Source: Paracidovorax valerianellae
Lineage (GTDB): Bacteria; Pseudomonadota; Gammaproteobacteria; Burkholderiales; Burkholderiaceae_C
NCBI RefSeq assembly: GCF_900102625.1
Contig: NZ_FMZC01000010.1
Coordinates: 124,001 to 188,000 of the forward strand
DNA length: 64,000 nucleotides
Reading direction: 5' to 3'
The notes under the pieces were generated by a model that was given only the letters and a program-made list of their open reading frames with translations, made no database searches and had not been told where the DNA came from. The position numbers were made by a program, and so were the translations under genes. This document shows, in pieces, positions 49,421 through 58,753 of the stretch (position 1 is its first letter; each line of letters opens with the position of its first letter).

Positions 49421-51343
49421 ATGTTCGAATCCATCCGCAAGCACTCCAAGATCGTGATGTTCTTGCTGTTCTTGCTGATCATTCCGTCTTTTGTCCTCGT
49501 CGGCATTGACCGCAGCTACTTCTCGGGCAAGAGCCCGGTGGTTGCACGGGTTGATGGGCATGACATCACGCAGGACGAGTGGGACAACGCCCACCGCGTA
49601 GAGACGGATCGCATTCGCGCCCGCTCTCCAAATGTGGACTCCAAGCTTCTCGATACGCCGCAGGCGCGTTACGCCACTCTGGAACGCATGGTGCGAGACC
49701 GCGTGTTGCAGACATCGGCGCAGAAGATGCACCTCATCGCCAGCGATTCGCAGCTTGCTCGCACGTTGCAGGACATACCCGCCATCGCGAGCCTGAAGCG
49801 CCCTGATGGCACGTTGGACGCGGAAGCCTACCGTGCAATCGTCGGCGCGCAAGGCCTGACGCCAGAGGCTTTCGAGGCCAATGTGCGCCGTGATCTCTCC
49901 GTGAATCAGGTCATGGCTGGCGTGCTGAACTCTTCGTTCAGCGGTAATGCGCAATCCCAACTGGCGCTGGATGCGTTGTACCAACGCCGTGAGATCCAGG
50001 TGGCACGTTTCAATGCCGCCGATTTTGCAGCGAAGGTCGCGCCATCGGATGCGGATCTGGAGGCTTACTACACGTCCCATGCAGCGTCCTTCCAGCAGTC
50101 CGAGCAAGCGAATATCGAGTATGTCGTGCTGGACATGAATGCTGTTCAGTCCAGCATCTCTGTCAACGACGAAGACTTGCGCACGTACTACCAGCAAAAT
50201 CTGGCACGTCTGGCCGGGAAGGAAGAGCGGCGTGCTAGCCACATCCTCATCAATGCCAGCAAGGACGCTCCTGCGGCGGATCGTGAAAAAGCCAAGGCGC
50301 GTGCCACCGAGTTGCTGGAGCAAGTGCGCAAAGCCCCCAACACGTTTGCTGACCTTGCCAAGAAGTTTTCGCAGGACACCGGCTCGGCAGCATCCGGCGG
50401 CGACCTGGACTTTTTTGGTCGAGGCGCAATGGTGAAGCCGTTCGAAGATGCGGCGTTTTCCATGAAGAAGGGTGAGATCAGCAATGTGGTGGAGTCGGAC
50501 TTCGGCTATCACATCATCCAACTAACCGATATCAAGACGCCAAAGCAACCCAGCTTCGAGCAATTGCGTCCTACCCTGGAAGCGGAGCTCAAGCAGCAAC
50601 AGGCACAGCGCAAATATGCGGAAGTTGCGGAGGCCTTCACGAATGGTGTCTATGAGCAGTCGGACGGCCTGCAGGCCGTGGCAGAAAAGTTAAAGCTCAA
50701 GGTGCAAACGGCCACGGGCGTTACCCGCACGGCAGCAGCAGGTGCTCAAGGGCCTTTGGCCAATCAGCGATTCCTTGAAGCGCTGTTTACACCCGATTCG
50801 ATCGAACACAAGCGAAACACCGAAGCGATCGAGACCGGCCCCAGCGCTTTGGTCGCCGGGCGCATCACGGCTTATACGCCTGCACGTGCATTGCCGCTGC
50901 AAGACGTCCGCTCGCGCGTGAAGGATCTTTATGTGGCCGAGAAGTCCTCGGAGACGGCGCGCAAGGAAGGCGAAGCCAAACTGGCCGCGTGGAAGGCCGC
51001 TCCTGCATCGGCCGCCGGCCTTTCTGCTGCCGTGACCGTTTCGCGTGATCAGCCGCAGAATTTGCCCCGTCCGGTGATCGATGCGGCTTTGCATTCTGGT
51101 GCGGATGCATTGCCGTCCTGGGTAGGCGTCAATCTGGGAGCGCAAGGCTATGCAGTCGTGAAGGTGAACCGTTTGATGCCGCGTCCCACGCCAGACGAAG
51201 CTGCAAACCGCCAACAGCATCAGCAATACGCACAGGCAGCCAGCGCTGCAGAAGCGCTCGCGTATTACGAATTGCTGAAAGACCGCTACAAGGTCCAGTT
51301 CAAGGTGCCGCGGCCTGCCGGCGCACCTGCGTTAGAAAATTGA
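49421..51343 (+). CDS. ppiD: PpiD-type membrane-anchored periplasmic folding chaperone
   Basis: A 640-aa protein. The single N-terminal membrane anchor [19 protein letters not shown] is followed by a SurA-like N-domain ([19 protein letters not shown]...). A parvulin rotamase domain comes next: [51 protein letters not shown] and FGYHIIQL. A long C-terminal chaperone part ends it. It helps newly exported outer-membrane proteins to fold near the Sec translocon. The ATG at 49421 is chosen; a TTG two codons upstream is less likely. Its stop overlaps a TTGACA just upstream of tRNA-His. Confidence 0.92.
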   Translation: MFESIRKHSKIVMFLLFLLIIPSFVLVGIDRSYFSGKSPVVARVDGHDITQDEWDNAHRVETDRIRARSPNVDSKLLDTPQARYATLERMVRDRVLQTSAQKMHLIASDSQLARTLQDIPAIASLKRPDGTLDAEAYRAIVGAQGLTPEAFEANVRRDLSVNQVMAGVLNSSFSGNAQSQLALDALYQRREIQVARFNAADFAAKVAPSDADLEAYYTSHAASFQQSEQANIEYVVLDMNAVQSSISVNDEDLRTYYQQNLARLAGKEERRASHILINASKDAPAADREKAKARATELLEQVRKAPNTFADLAKKFSQDTGSAASGGDLDFFGRGAMVKPFEDAAFSMKKGEISNVVESDFGYHIIQLTDIKTPKQPSFEQLRPTLEAELKQQQAQRKYAEVAEAFTNGVYEQSDGLQAVAEKLKLKVQTATGVTRTAAAGAQGPLANQRFLEALFTPDSIEHKRNTEAIETGPSALVAGRITAYTPARALPLQDVRSRVKDLYVAEKSSETARKEGEAKLAAWKAAPASAAGLSAAVTVSRDQPQNLPRPVIDAALHSGADALPSWVGVNLGAQGYAVVKVNRLMPRPTPDEAANRQQHQQYAQAASAAEALAYYELLKDRYKVQFKVPRPAGAPALEN

Positions 51344-51350
51344 CAGGTTC

Positions 51351-51380
51351 TTAAGAACGCTGCTGTTTTATGGGTATAAT
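51351..51380 (+). promoter_or_regulatory. Promoter of tRNA-His
   Basis: A perfect TATAAT -10 box (51375-51380) lies ten bases before the tRNA. The best -35 is TTAAGA (51351-51356) at 18 bases. The TTGACA at 51340 is too far away (29 bases). Confidence 0.7.
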
Positions 51381-51390
51381 TTGAGGCTAC

Positions 51391-51467
51391 GGTGGCTGTA
51401 GCTCAGTTGGTAGAGTCCAGGATTGTGATTCCTGTTGTCGTGGGTTCGAGCCCCATCAGCCACCCCA
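51391..51467 (+). tRNA. tRNA-His (anticodon GUG)
   Basis: 77 nt including the extra 5' G(-1) paired to the C before CCA, specific to tRNA-His. The anticodon loop TTGTGAT carries GTG, and the encoded 3' end is CCCCA. The 3' half is the probable attachment site of the adjoining island, because an integrase gene starts 110 bases downstream. Confidence 0.97.
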
Positions 51468-51487
51468 AAATTCTTTGAATTGCTTAT

Positions 51488-51522
51488 AAGTGCTTGATTT
51501 CTAACGGAATCAGGCACTTTTT
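51488..51522 (+). terminator. Intrinsic terminator after tRNA-His
   Basis: AAGTGCTTGATT (51488-51499) pairs with AATCAGGCACTT (51508-51519), with one G-T pair, followed by T residues. It could be host sequence or the left edge of the island. Confidence 0.75.
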
Positions 51523-51577
51523 GCTTCTGGGCTAAGTTCGGTTGTTACACGGTCTGTCACACACAGTGAGAAAGACC

Positions 51578-53302
51578 ATGAGAAAAGTAGCTGAACATAT
51601 CTACGAGCGGGGACTGCGTGGAATGCTGTACGTCCGCCGTCGTATCCCCAACGCTGTTCGCCTGGCGTACCCCCTCAAACAAACGCATATCACTACCAGC
51701 CTGGGCACGTCAGACCTCCGGGACGGGAAGGTGCGTGCTCGTGTGGAGCTGCAGCGCATCGACGCAGAGTTTGAAAGAAAAAAACAACAATGTGACCTCC
51801 GTAGCGCATCGATGGCGCCGCGCAACGTCGCTACGCTGACCGACGATGAACTGCAGAGTGCAGGGCGGTTCTGGGCCCGTGAAGTCCTCCTCAACGATGA
51901 GAAGCGCCGACAGGAAGGCCTGGATGATGAAGATTTTGATGAGCTCGGCGCTCAACTGACTGCCCAGCGCGCAGAGTTGGGGCGTTTACTAGCGCAGGGG
52001 AAGACCACCCGCATGTTCCCTGCGCTGCATAGCTTTCTGTTTTTGTGCGGGATGAACTATGAGCCGGAGCCTGCGGAAGCCAATCGGGCTGGGTATCTAT
52101 TTACGCGTGCGGTGGTTGAAGCACTCGACCATCAGCTTGTCCGCCAAAGCGGTGGTGTCCTGCACACCGATGTCGTAGCGCCCGAGACCCCCCATCCGCT
52201 GTCCGTGGTGAAGGGTGTCGGAGATACCAAAGCAGCTGGCACCGGCGTTTCTCCCGCTTGGGACGAGATATTTGAGCTCTGGCGAGAGTTCGTTCCAGAC
52301 AGGCCAAAATCAACGGCCATCGCTTCTCAAACGCCGTGGCGGGACCTGCAGCGGTTCGTAAAGGAGCAAGGGACTGTTGTCCCGGGAGATGTGACCCCTG
52401 TGCAGATGACTGAATTTGCGCAATCGATGCATTCACGGGGCCTGGCCGTCTACACCATCAATGAGCGCATTTCTAAAATTCGGGCCATTTGTAAGATTGC
52501 GGTTGGCAAGCATAAGTTGAACACCAACCCGGCTGCCGACACGTTGGGATTCAAAGAAAGCGGCGTTCAGTCGCGCGTGAAAAAACGGCTGCCTTTTTCT
52601 GAAAGTGAGCTGTCCATCATTTTTGGGTCACCGGTTTTCGTAGAGCACAAGCGTTCAAGTGGTCAAGCGGCTGAGGCGAGTTACTGGTTGCCAATACTGA
52701 TGTACTACACCGGTGCGAGGCCTGAGGAGTTAGCTGGCCTGACACTTGAAGACATTCGCTGGTATCCAGGAGACCGGTGGTACCTTAATATCGTGGACAG
52801 CTTCGCCGATGACGACCTCGAACTCTTTGGTGCTTCATCCGTTCCCAAATCACACGAACGTACTGTGAAAAATGCGCCTTCCGTTCGCGCTGTACCTGTA
52901 GCTCAGGAACTGATTGACCTCGGTTTGTTGCGTTATGTCGATTGGGTTAGGGCGCGCGGCTCAGTCGTGTTGTTTCCGAGTCTAAAAAAGGACTGGCATG
53001 GGAAGCTGTCAGGTTCATTTTCCAAATTTTTTGGGCGGTACAAAGTTCATATTGGCATCACGGATAAACGCAAAGTGCTCTATTCGTTTCGGCACAATAT
53101 GAAGGATTTTTTGGAGCAATCTCAATTTCCATCCAAGTACCTGAAGCGGTTTCTTGGGCATGCGAGTGGAGACGGGGATGTGACGGACGGGTACGGGTCT
53201 GGCCTGCCATTGGAAATTATGTTTGAGCACTTTTCTCGGATTAGATTTCCCTCTATCACGGCGCAGCCTTGGCAACCAGGCGTTGGTCCTGTTCGTTTTT
53301 AA
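51578..53302 (+). CDS. Tyrosine recombinase / site-specific integrase
   Basis: A 574-aa integrase. The N-terminus (HIYERGLRGMLYVRRRIPNAVRLAYPLKQTHITTSLGTSDLRDGKVRA) is the DUF6538-like arm domain of proteobacterial integrases. A SAM-like core-binding domain is in the middle. The catalytic domain has Arg381 (YYTGARPEEL), Arg505-His506 (YSFRHNMKDF), His528 (FLGHASG) and nucleophile Tyr539 (TDGYG). The first residue of the HxxR box is Tyr502 rather than His. It probably inserted the island at tRNA-His. The ATG at 51578 is preferred over a TTG 12 codons upstream. Confidence 0.9.
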   Translation: MRKVAEHIYERGLRGMLYVRRRIPNAVRLAYPLKQTHITTSLGTSDLRDGKVRARVELQRIDAEFERKKQQCDLRSASMAPRNVATLTDDELQSAGRFWAREVLLNDEKRRQEGLDDEDFDELGAQLTAQRAELGRLLAQGKTTRMFPALHSFLFLCGMNYEPEPAEANRAGYLFTRAVVEALDHQLVRQSGGVLHTDVVAPETPHPLSVVKGVGDTKAAGTGVSPAWDEIFELWREFVPDRPKSTAIASQTPWRDLQRFVKEQGTVVPGDVTPVQMTEFAQSMHSRGLAVYTINERISKIRAICKIAVGKHKLNTNPAADTLGFKESGVQSRVKKRLPFSESELSIIFGSPVFVEHKRSSGQAAEASYWLPILMYYTGARPEELAGLTLEDIRWYPGDRWYLNIVDSFADDDLELFGASSVPKSHERTVKNAPSVRAVPVAQELIDLGLLRYVDWVRARGSVVLFPSLKKDWHGKLSGSFSKFFGRYKVHIGITDKRKVLYSFRHNMKDFLEQSQFPSKYLKRFLGHASGDGDVTDGYGSGLPLEIMFEHFSRIRFPSITAQPWQPGVGPVRF

Positions 53303-53487
53303 AGTCGTAGCACTCGGAAGAGGAGATTCGATAAGCATAAAAATATGCTTCTGGGAAAGATGCATAAAATTCGGCCTGTGAAATCTCCAGGTCATTTGGC
53401 GTTTGCCGAATTTTTGAAAGATATAGGCCAAAGGGAAATAAATCTACTTGCTAGACGATTTTCCCTAATCAACTGGAGCACTTTCCA

Positions 53488-54567
53488 ATGGCCTACATCA
53501 CAAACCAAAGTCAGTATCGCGTCAGCGTCGAAAACCGCGACGACCTCACCATCCTTTTTCCGTTCAACAAATTCGATGCGGCCAGTGCCTACATGGCGGA
53601 ACTCCGCGTACAGCATCTGACGCCACGCGCTGAACAGTTGAACGACAGGTGGTTCGTCCATATCCGAAAAAACGGACGCAACCGACTCCGCATCTCCTGC
53701 CGCACCCGCAAGGAAGCGGAGAGTTATGTCACCGGAGGACGCGATGCGCGGACAGCGGCGAATGTGGTCCGCGACACTGTGCCCCTCGTATCCATTGGCG
53801 ATGTGGCGTTGCCCGTGTGGCGCCATCGGGTTGATAAGAATCCCGTGAGCGCCGTGAGCGCCGTGAGTCGCGCCAGACGTTCCCGCCGCATCTCCCATGA
53901 CGAGGAAGCGCGCCTGCTGAAGTCTTTGGCGGAGCTTGACCTCCGTCGGTCAGTGGCTTCGCGACTCAGAGAGATGACAGATGCCGAAATCGCCAGCCAG
54001 ACATTCACATGCGACGACGCACGCGAGAAAGCACTTGCCGAGATTCGCGCCCGACTTAAACCTGTTGCAGTAGAAACTGCCGAGGTGATTCCATATCTGC
54101 AGGTGTTCTACCTGTTCCAAGTCATGACAGCTGCCACGCGCCGAGAGACGCTCGGAATTGCCTGGGAAGATATCGACTTCGAAGCACAGACCGTACACGT
54201 CCAGCAGGCCATGACCGTAGGCCGCCCCAAGCTGTCGCTGCGGGTAGAACTCATCGACCATTTGCGCAAGCTACCGCAGAATACAAGCCATGTATTTGAC
54301 ATTAGCCCGGGCCATTTGATGAGCGCGTGGAGGAAGGCTGGCGCCATGGCAGGCGTCGAAGACCTCCTTATCCAAGACGTGCGGTACGAGGCGCTGTCCC
54401 AGATTGTCGACAGCGGCCAGTTTACGCACGATGAGCTGCAGGCGTTCAGTGGCGCCGGGACCCGTGAGAAGTTCATGCGGCACGCCCCTCTCAGTGCGTC
54501 ATGGTTGGCCCGCAAGCTGGACGAATGCTGTTCGAGTACCACTGAGGTGCCGATGCAACGTAGCTAA
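53488..54567 (+). CDS. Degenerate tyrosine-recombinase-like protein
   Basis: A 359-aa protein. The N-terminal part (MAYITNQSQYRVSVENRDDLT...) resembles an arm-binding domain. The C-terminal part has a recombinase-like block AATRRETLGIAWEDIDFEAQTVHVQQ (Arg218/Arg219) and LIQDVRYEALSQ (296-300). In the latter the HxxR His is Gln and the following His is Tyr. No GH...Y nucleophile block follows; the end is GAGTREKFMRHAP. It may be an inactive DNA-binding relative acting as a directionality or regulatory factor, or a decaying integrase. It lies 185 bases downstream of the active integrase, which leaves a short gap without visible genes. Confidence 0.6.
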   Translation: MAYITNQSQYRVSVENRDDLTILFPFNKFDAASAYMAELRVQHLTPRAEQLNDRWFVHIRKNGRNRLRISCRTRKEAESYVTGGRDARTAANVVRDTVPLVSIGDVALPVWRHRVDKNPVSAVSAVSRARRSRRISHDEEARLLKSLAELDLRRSVASRLREMTDAEIASQTFTCDDAREKALAEIRARLKPVAVETAEVIPYLQVFYLFQVMTAATRRETLGIAWEDIDFEAQTVHVQQAMTVGRPKLSLRVELIDHLRKLPQNTSHVFDISPGHLMSAWRKAGAMAGVEDLLIQDVRYEALSQIVDSGQFTHDELQAFSGAGTREKFMRHAPLSASWLARKLDECCSSTTEVPMQRS

Positions 54568-55000
54568 TAGCAGGCTTGGCCAGGTGGGCCAATGTCGACC
54601 GATGTCGCTTTCGTCGCCGCGGCAGTTGCGGCCCGGGGTTGCCGTGCTGATGTGAGCGGCCCCCAACGCCACCTTCATCCCAACTTAGTTGACGAAATTC
54701 AGAAGAAGTGCCTTCACGGCGTTGCCCGGCTGGCCGAGCAGAAACAACGGCGTAGAGAGTTGCAGCTGAAAACGTCCACCGGCTCATTCGAGGTCCAGCC
54801 CAGTTTGGGCTTAGTCAACTGACCAATCCAAGAGTTACGCCGCACGCCGGTGGGGCGGAATTCGGTGGAAATCAACACAACCGGCACAAAGGCAGAGATG
54901 ACCCAGAACTGCGAGTGGAACTGCTGTGTGCTAACAACCAATCAGCCACGCCACGCCGCAAGGCTGAGGCTGGCAGTAGCGGGGGCTCTAAATCACTGTT
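54568..55000. other. Gap without a supportable gene
   Basis: About 430 bases between converging genes. Short open frames on both strands have no ribosome site and no family resemblance. I see no terminator hairpin of good quality and no RNA gene. It may be the scar of an earlier rearrangement. Confidence 0.4.
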
Positions 55001-57262
55001 TTACTCGGCGTCCCCCAAATCGCTGTCGGCGCCGACTTCTGTCGACGCCAATACGCTCCCCGGCGTGGGCGACTCGAACAGCGCCTTGTCGAGATGAACT
55101 TTGCGGCCAACCACCGCAGTGAGGAACTCCTCGTACATGGACTTGGCCTTCGCAAGGATGTCTGCCTTGACCTCTTTTGTGAGTGTGCCCTCATCAACAC
55201 GGTTCTCTTCACAGTATGCGGCGAGGCGGCGGCGATAGAGCGATTGGGCGACCGCGGCCCGCGCCTTGGCACGGTCTGCGTTGGTTGGTGCCTGCAATTC
55301 CGGCGCTGATGGCTTCCAAAGCTCAAGTAGCAGGTAACGGTACTTTGGCCATTCTGCTGGCTGTAGCTCGCCGGGCAGAATCACTTGGCGGAAAGTTGGT
55401 CCGCCGCTCGTGAGCTTGACTTCGGGTTCGACAACGAGCTCGCCCTCGAATGTGTGCAGGAGAGCTTTCAGGTCGCTGATGTTCCTGGGACGTAGGAGAC
55501 CATTGATAGCCTCAATGTACTCGTCGAGCAGAGCGGGCGTTGAGTGCTGGATGCCCCCAAAGGCATACTGCATCGCCTCCGCATAGGTACAGACCATCGC
55601 GGTCTGAAACGCAACGGTAGAGAACACATTATCGAAAAGCCTGTCGATGGCGTCTCGGACAGGTTTGGCGACGACGCCCTCGTTGATGACTTGCTTCTTC
55701 GCGGGGCCAGTCATGGCGTCTAACATGAACAGCGCCCTAGTCGCCTTCATCGACTCCACTGTAGCCTTGCGGCTAGCCATCAGACCATTGACACGAGCAA
55801 GCGTTTCCTGGATTTCCGGTGTTGTCCAGTTCGGCTCTTTGTCCTGCACGCGGCGGTTCAAGCCCTCTCGGAAGTCGTCGAATGTGCGAGATGTTGCCTG
55901 CCCATCGAAGAGCATCTTCTCTAGCTCGGCGTCCCGCTTGCTTACTAGTTCCTGGTTCAGGTTGATGGTGGCTCGTGCAAAGGCTGCAAGCGGGTGAACC
56001 TTTCCGAAAATCCGGTCGATTACCGGCACGTAGAGGCTTGTCCACTTTGCCCTGAAGATTTCAGCGATTTCGTCCGAGTAGTTGGTCCTGGTGTTGACGT
56101 TTTTTTGGTCGGATGTCAGCTCATCCTTGAGGCCAAGGCGCTCAAAGGCCTCATCAAGCCGCTTCCGTGGAGCCCCGACTTTGCCGCGAGCCTCTATGCC
56201 ACGCGCATGCCCGGCCATCAGAAGATGCTCTGTCAGGTGGTATAGGTGGCTGACGCCGCTAAAAGCCGCGTCACTGACAATCTTGACCCGGTCTCCTTCT
56301 TGGTCAAGCTCGATGTTCCAGATGCGCAGGCCGGTGTTGTCCTTGGCGTCCAACGCCTTTATGTAGGACAGTGTGGCACGCAGGCACTCCGCAACTATGT
56401 CCTGGTCGTTCAGCAGCTTGTTACGCGAGTCGGAAACTTTCTTTGCCGTCTTGTTCAGGGTAAGAAAGACTCGGCGCGCCGCCCGGACTACATCAATGTC
56501 TTGCTCCATCGTGCCGTCCAGCTGCGGAAATGCGCAGATGAGTACGGGTAGTTGGAGTTCGCTCAAGTTATACGAACGAATCTCTTTTTCCGGCCACACC
56601 TTGTAATAGCCCTCATAGGGGCTTCGACGCGCATCGGACCAGCCGCCGGTTAAGTTTCGGTACAACGCTAGCAGTGCCATAGCTCGGTGCTGACCGTCAA
56701 CGATTGCTAAAGTACAGTTGTCACGTGCCAAGCTCATGTGAGCACCCTCTGAGATTGGAGCGTCGTTCCGGTAATGCTGAAAGAATTCGAACTGCTCCTC
56801 GCCCATATCACCGGCCGTGATGCGTTCCTCTTTGATACCCGAGTGCTCGGGGGAATCGACGCGGGAGCGTTTTACTTTGCGGTAGTTCGCGTCCGGCACG
56901 CGGCTGTTGGGCTTCAACGGTAGGGCAACAGCGACGATTGGCGGAAAAAGTTTGATGAGCCCGGTCGTCGACGTGTCGAGCAGATAGGGGATGAGCTCCA
57001 GCGAAACGCGAGCGTCGTCGATATCCCGTTGCATGATTTCGTCAAAGCCGAGCTGTTTTAGGTCGAACACCTCTCGAACCGGCGCCAGCATGCTTAACAG
57101 CTGAGCTTGGCCTTGCTTCTCGGAGAGAGTGACATGGGTAAGCAGATAACGCACTTCGACACCAGCAGACTTTCCGTCTTCTGAACTGACTCGGAACGTG
57201 CCGATAGTCCCGTTCAGATGCACATCGAGTGCGCTCTTGCCTCCACTGATAAGTGTTGCCAT
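55001..57262 (-). CDS. DGQHR-domain (DndB-like) protein
   Basis: A 753-aa protein with the DGQHR motif at 189-193 (LAIVDGQHRAMALL), the hallmark shared by DndB and DpdB, which accompany DNA-backbone or base modification systems. Around it are LPVLICAFPQLDG and VRAARRVFLTLNKTAKKVSDSRNKLLNDQD, matching the ParB/sulfiredoxin-like fold of the group. About 400 further residues with a helical C-terminus carry no named domain, making it roughly twice DndB length. The ATG at 57262 lies one base from the GIY-YIG stop. It may sense modification, limit modification density, or act in restriction. Confidence 0.82.
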   Translation of the reverse strand: MATLISGGKSALDVHLNGTIGTFRVSSEDGKSAGVEVRYLLTHVTLSEKQGQAQLLSMLAPVREVFDLKQLGFDEIMQRDIDDARVSLELIPYLLDTSTTGLIKLFPPIVAVALPLKPNSRVPDANYRKVKRSRVDSPEHSGIKEERITAGDMGEEQFEFFQHYRNDAPISEGAHMSLARDNCTLAIVDGQHRAMALLALYRNLTGGWSDARRSPYEGYYKVWPEKEIRSYNLSELQLPVLICAFPQLDGTMEQDIDVVRAARRVFLTLNKTAKKVSDSRNKLLNDQDIVAECLRATLSYIKALDAKDNTGLRIWNIELDQEGDRVKIVSDAAFSGVSHLYHLTEHLLMAGHARGIEARGKVGAPRKRLDEAFERLGLKDELTSDQKNVNTRTNYSDEIAEIFRAKWTSLYVPVIDRIFGKVHPLAAFARATINLNQELVSKRDAELEKMLFDGQATSRTFDDFREGLNRRVQDKEPNWTTPEIQETLARVNGLMASRKATVESMKATRALFMLDAMTGPAKKQVINEGVVAKPVRDAIDRLFDNVFSTVAFQTAMVCTYAEAMQYAFGGIQHSTPALLDEYIEAINGLLRPRNISDLKALLHTFEGELVVEPEVKLTSGGPTFRQVILPGELQPAEWPKYRYLLLELWKPSAPELQAPTNADRAKARAAVAQSLYRRRLAAYCEENRVDEGTLTKEVKADILAKAKSMYEEFLTAVVGRKVHLDKALFESPTPGSVLASTEVGADSDLGDAE

Positions 57263-57263
57263 G

Positions 57264-57914
57264 TCAGTTTCTCCCGAAGATGGGGTAGTTGATTCGATTG
57301 AGAATGTTCTCGAGGTCGTTGTGCTCGCCGGTGTCGACGTTGACCTCTGCAATATGGACGAAAAGATTTGTGGGGTCGAAGTTCCGTGCGACAACTTGGT
57401 TGGCAAAGCCGGCCTCTGCCACGTCGTCGATGGCGCTGAATCCTTGCAAGTCGCGCAGCTCAATAATTTTGCTTTTGTGCTGCTTCAGCCTGCTGCGAAG
57501 GTTGATGGCCATGCCAATGTACAAAGGAGCCGTGAACCAAGGCGCAGCGGTCTTCAAGATGTCCGAAACCGTGCGAAACCGTTCGGGATTCACAACTAGT
57601 CTGCCGACAAGCGACTCGGACCTAGTAGGTTCGTGTGCAACTTCACCGCTGAACTTTGGCTTGAGCTGGCCGCGGAGCGCCACCTGGTAAGGAGTCTCGC
57701 GATAGGGGCTGAATATGAAGCGGTTTAGCGCATCCTCCACCTCCGTACGGGCCTGAGGGTCCCCAATCAGCTTGGCCTCGTTGACTCGCTTGACAATAGC
57801 ATCGATGTCGGCCTTTGAGATGTCAAGCCGCGAGTACCACGCGTAGACGCCCGGCGTCTCAGGCGCCAGGTCAATCTCCGACCATTTGAGGGCTCGTCCG
57901 GCCGTTACATTCAT
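57264..57914 (-). CDS. GIY-YIG-domain protein of the modification operon
   Basis: A 216-aa protein with a split GIY-YIG nuclease fold. PGVYAWY (21-27) is the GIY strand and PLYIG (130-134) the YIG strand, followed by NLRSRLKQH with the conserved basic residues. A late LENILNRINYPIFGRN supplies the metal-binding Glu (about 202) and the family's C-terminal Asn. About 100 residues are inserted between the two strands, an unusual layout. The ATG overlaps the SspD-like stop by four bases. As a nuclease in a phosphorothioation-type operon it is a candidate effector; cleavage is inferred. Confidence 0.8.
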   Translation of the reverse strand: MNVTAGRALKWSEIDLAPETPGVYAWYSRLDISKADIDAIVKRVNEAKLIGDPQARTEVEDALNRFIFSPYRETPYQVALRGQLKPKFSGEVAHEPTRSESLVGRLVVNPERFRTVSDILKTAAPWFTAPLYIGMAINLRSRLKQHKSKIIELRDLQGFSAIDDVAEAGFANQVVARNFDPTNLFVHIAEVNVDTGEHNDLENILNRINYPIFGRN

Positions 57915-58753
57915 TTGTGGCAAACGAGGCAGGCTCCGCCGCCCTCGTCTTCGAGATACAGGTCATCGATGTCAATCGGTTCGATGGGAATGACGCGCAG
58001 TGGATTTGGCTTGCGACGGGCAAGCTCGCGTTGCTTGCGAACTTCAAAGTCTGCCAGGATTTCTGCCACCCGTTTGGGCTTCTCCAAGTCGGTCAACGGC
58101 TCGCCCTGGCTCCAAGTGAACGGGGAGCCATGCTCCAATGCGTTCTTTTCATAAGCCTTGGCATCCTCAAACGCTTCCGGGTGGGTTTCCTTCAACCTAA
58201 CCCACTCGATTTTTTGCTGGAAGAAGCAAAACGTACAGCCGCTTCGCGAACGCCAGCTGTAATACTTTGGAAGCCCTAGGCCAGAGCCCTCTAGTAGTTC
58301 AAACACCCCCGCTTTGTCGACGCCGTGCTCTCGGAACGGCATGCGAACAATCAAGTTCTCATGCTGGGCTACCATACCTTCTCGGTGCTCTTCGTCCGCG
58401 CGGATAGCAACATAACTGTACACCTTGTCTCCCGCATCAAGGGACGGCTTAATCCAATGCTTGAAGGGCTCCAGCTTCAACTTACGGGTGCACCAGCGAG
58501 TCTGCGGTGACGGCAGGTAGCTGTTATATGTGCGCAGCCAGAAGTCGAAGTCTCGATGCGGATTCAGGTAGTGAATCTTGCGACCGACGAACCCCTCAAG
58601 CTGGCCGAGGAACGCGTAGACCTCGGGCAGTTCCTTACCGGTGTCGGTAAAGAAAAACTCGAGCGGAATTTCTGGATGGTGCAGGCTCATGTACACGGCA
58701 AGAGCTGCGCTGTCCTTTCCGCCCGAAAGACCAAGTACGTGTCGTTCAGCCAT
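57911..58753 (-). CDS. sspD: PAPS-reductase-family ATP pyrophosphatase, SspD/DndC-like
   Basis: A 280-aa enzyme with the PP-loop SGGKDS at 10-15, which adenylates its target. Further blocks are EFFFTDTGKELPEVYAFL, TRWCTRKLKLEPFK (Cys88) and SGCTFCFFQQK (Cys173, Cys176), plus a C-terminal CLVC (Cys275, Cys278). The cysteines could hold an iron-sulfur cluster or carry sulfur, as in DndC and SspD, which put sulfur into the DNA backbone. The ATG overlaps the ATPase stop by eight bases. Its position third after a DUF4007 protein and a large ATPase favours SspD over DndC or a sulfate-assimilation CysH. Confidence 0.85.
   Translation of the reverse strand: MAERHVLGLSGGKDSAALAVYMSLHHPEIPLEFFFTDTGKELPEVYAFLGQLEGFVGRKIHYLNPHRDFDFWLRTYNSYLPSPQTRWCTRKLKLEPFKHWIKPSLDAGDKVYSYVAIRADEEHREGMVAQHENLIVRMPFREHGVDKAGVFELLEGSGLGLPKYYSWRSRSGCTFCFFQQKIEWVRLKETHPEAFEDAKAYEKNALEHGSPFTWSQGEPLTDLEKPKRVAEILADFEVRKQRELARRKPNPLRVIPIEPIDIDDLYLEDEGGGACLVCHK

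Noticed and set aside
51340-51345. TTGACA as -35 box of tRNA-His
   Set aside because: It is 29 bases from the TATAAT box, too far for sigma-70; TTAAGA at 18 bases is the better partner.
54592-54822. Short plus-strand frame in the gap after the second recombinase
   Set aside because: No ribosome site, no domain, composition not convincingly coding.
57911-58753. Sulfate-assimilation CysH
   Set aside because: The PAPS-reductase fold is shared, but the extra cysteine pairs and the DUF4007/ATPase context fit a DNA sulfur-modification enzyme better.
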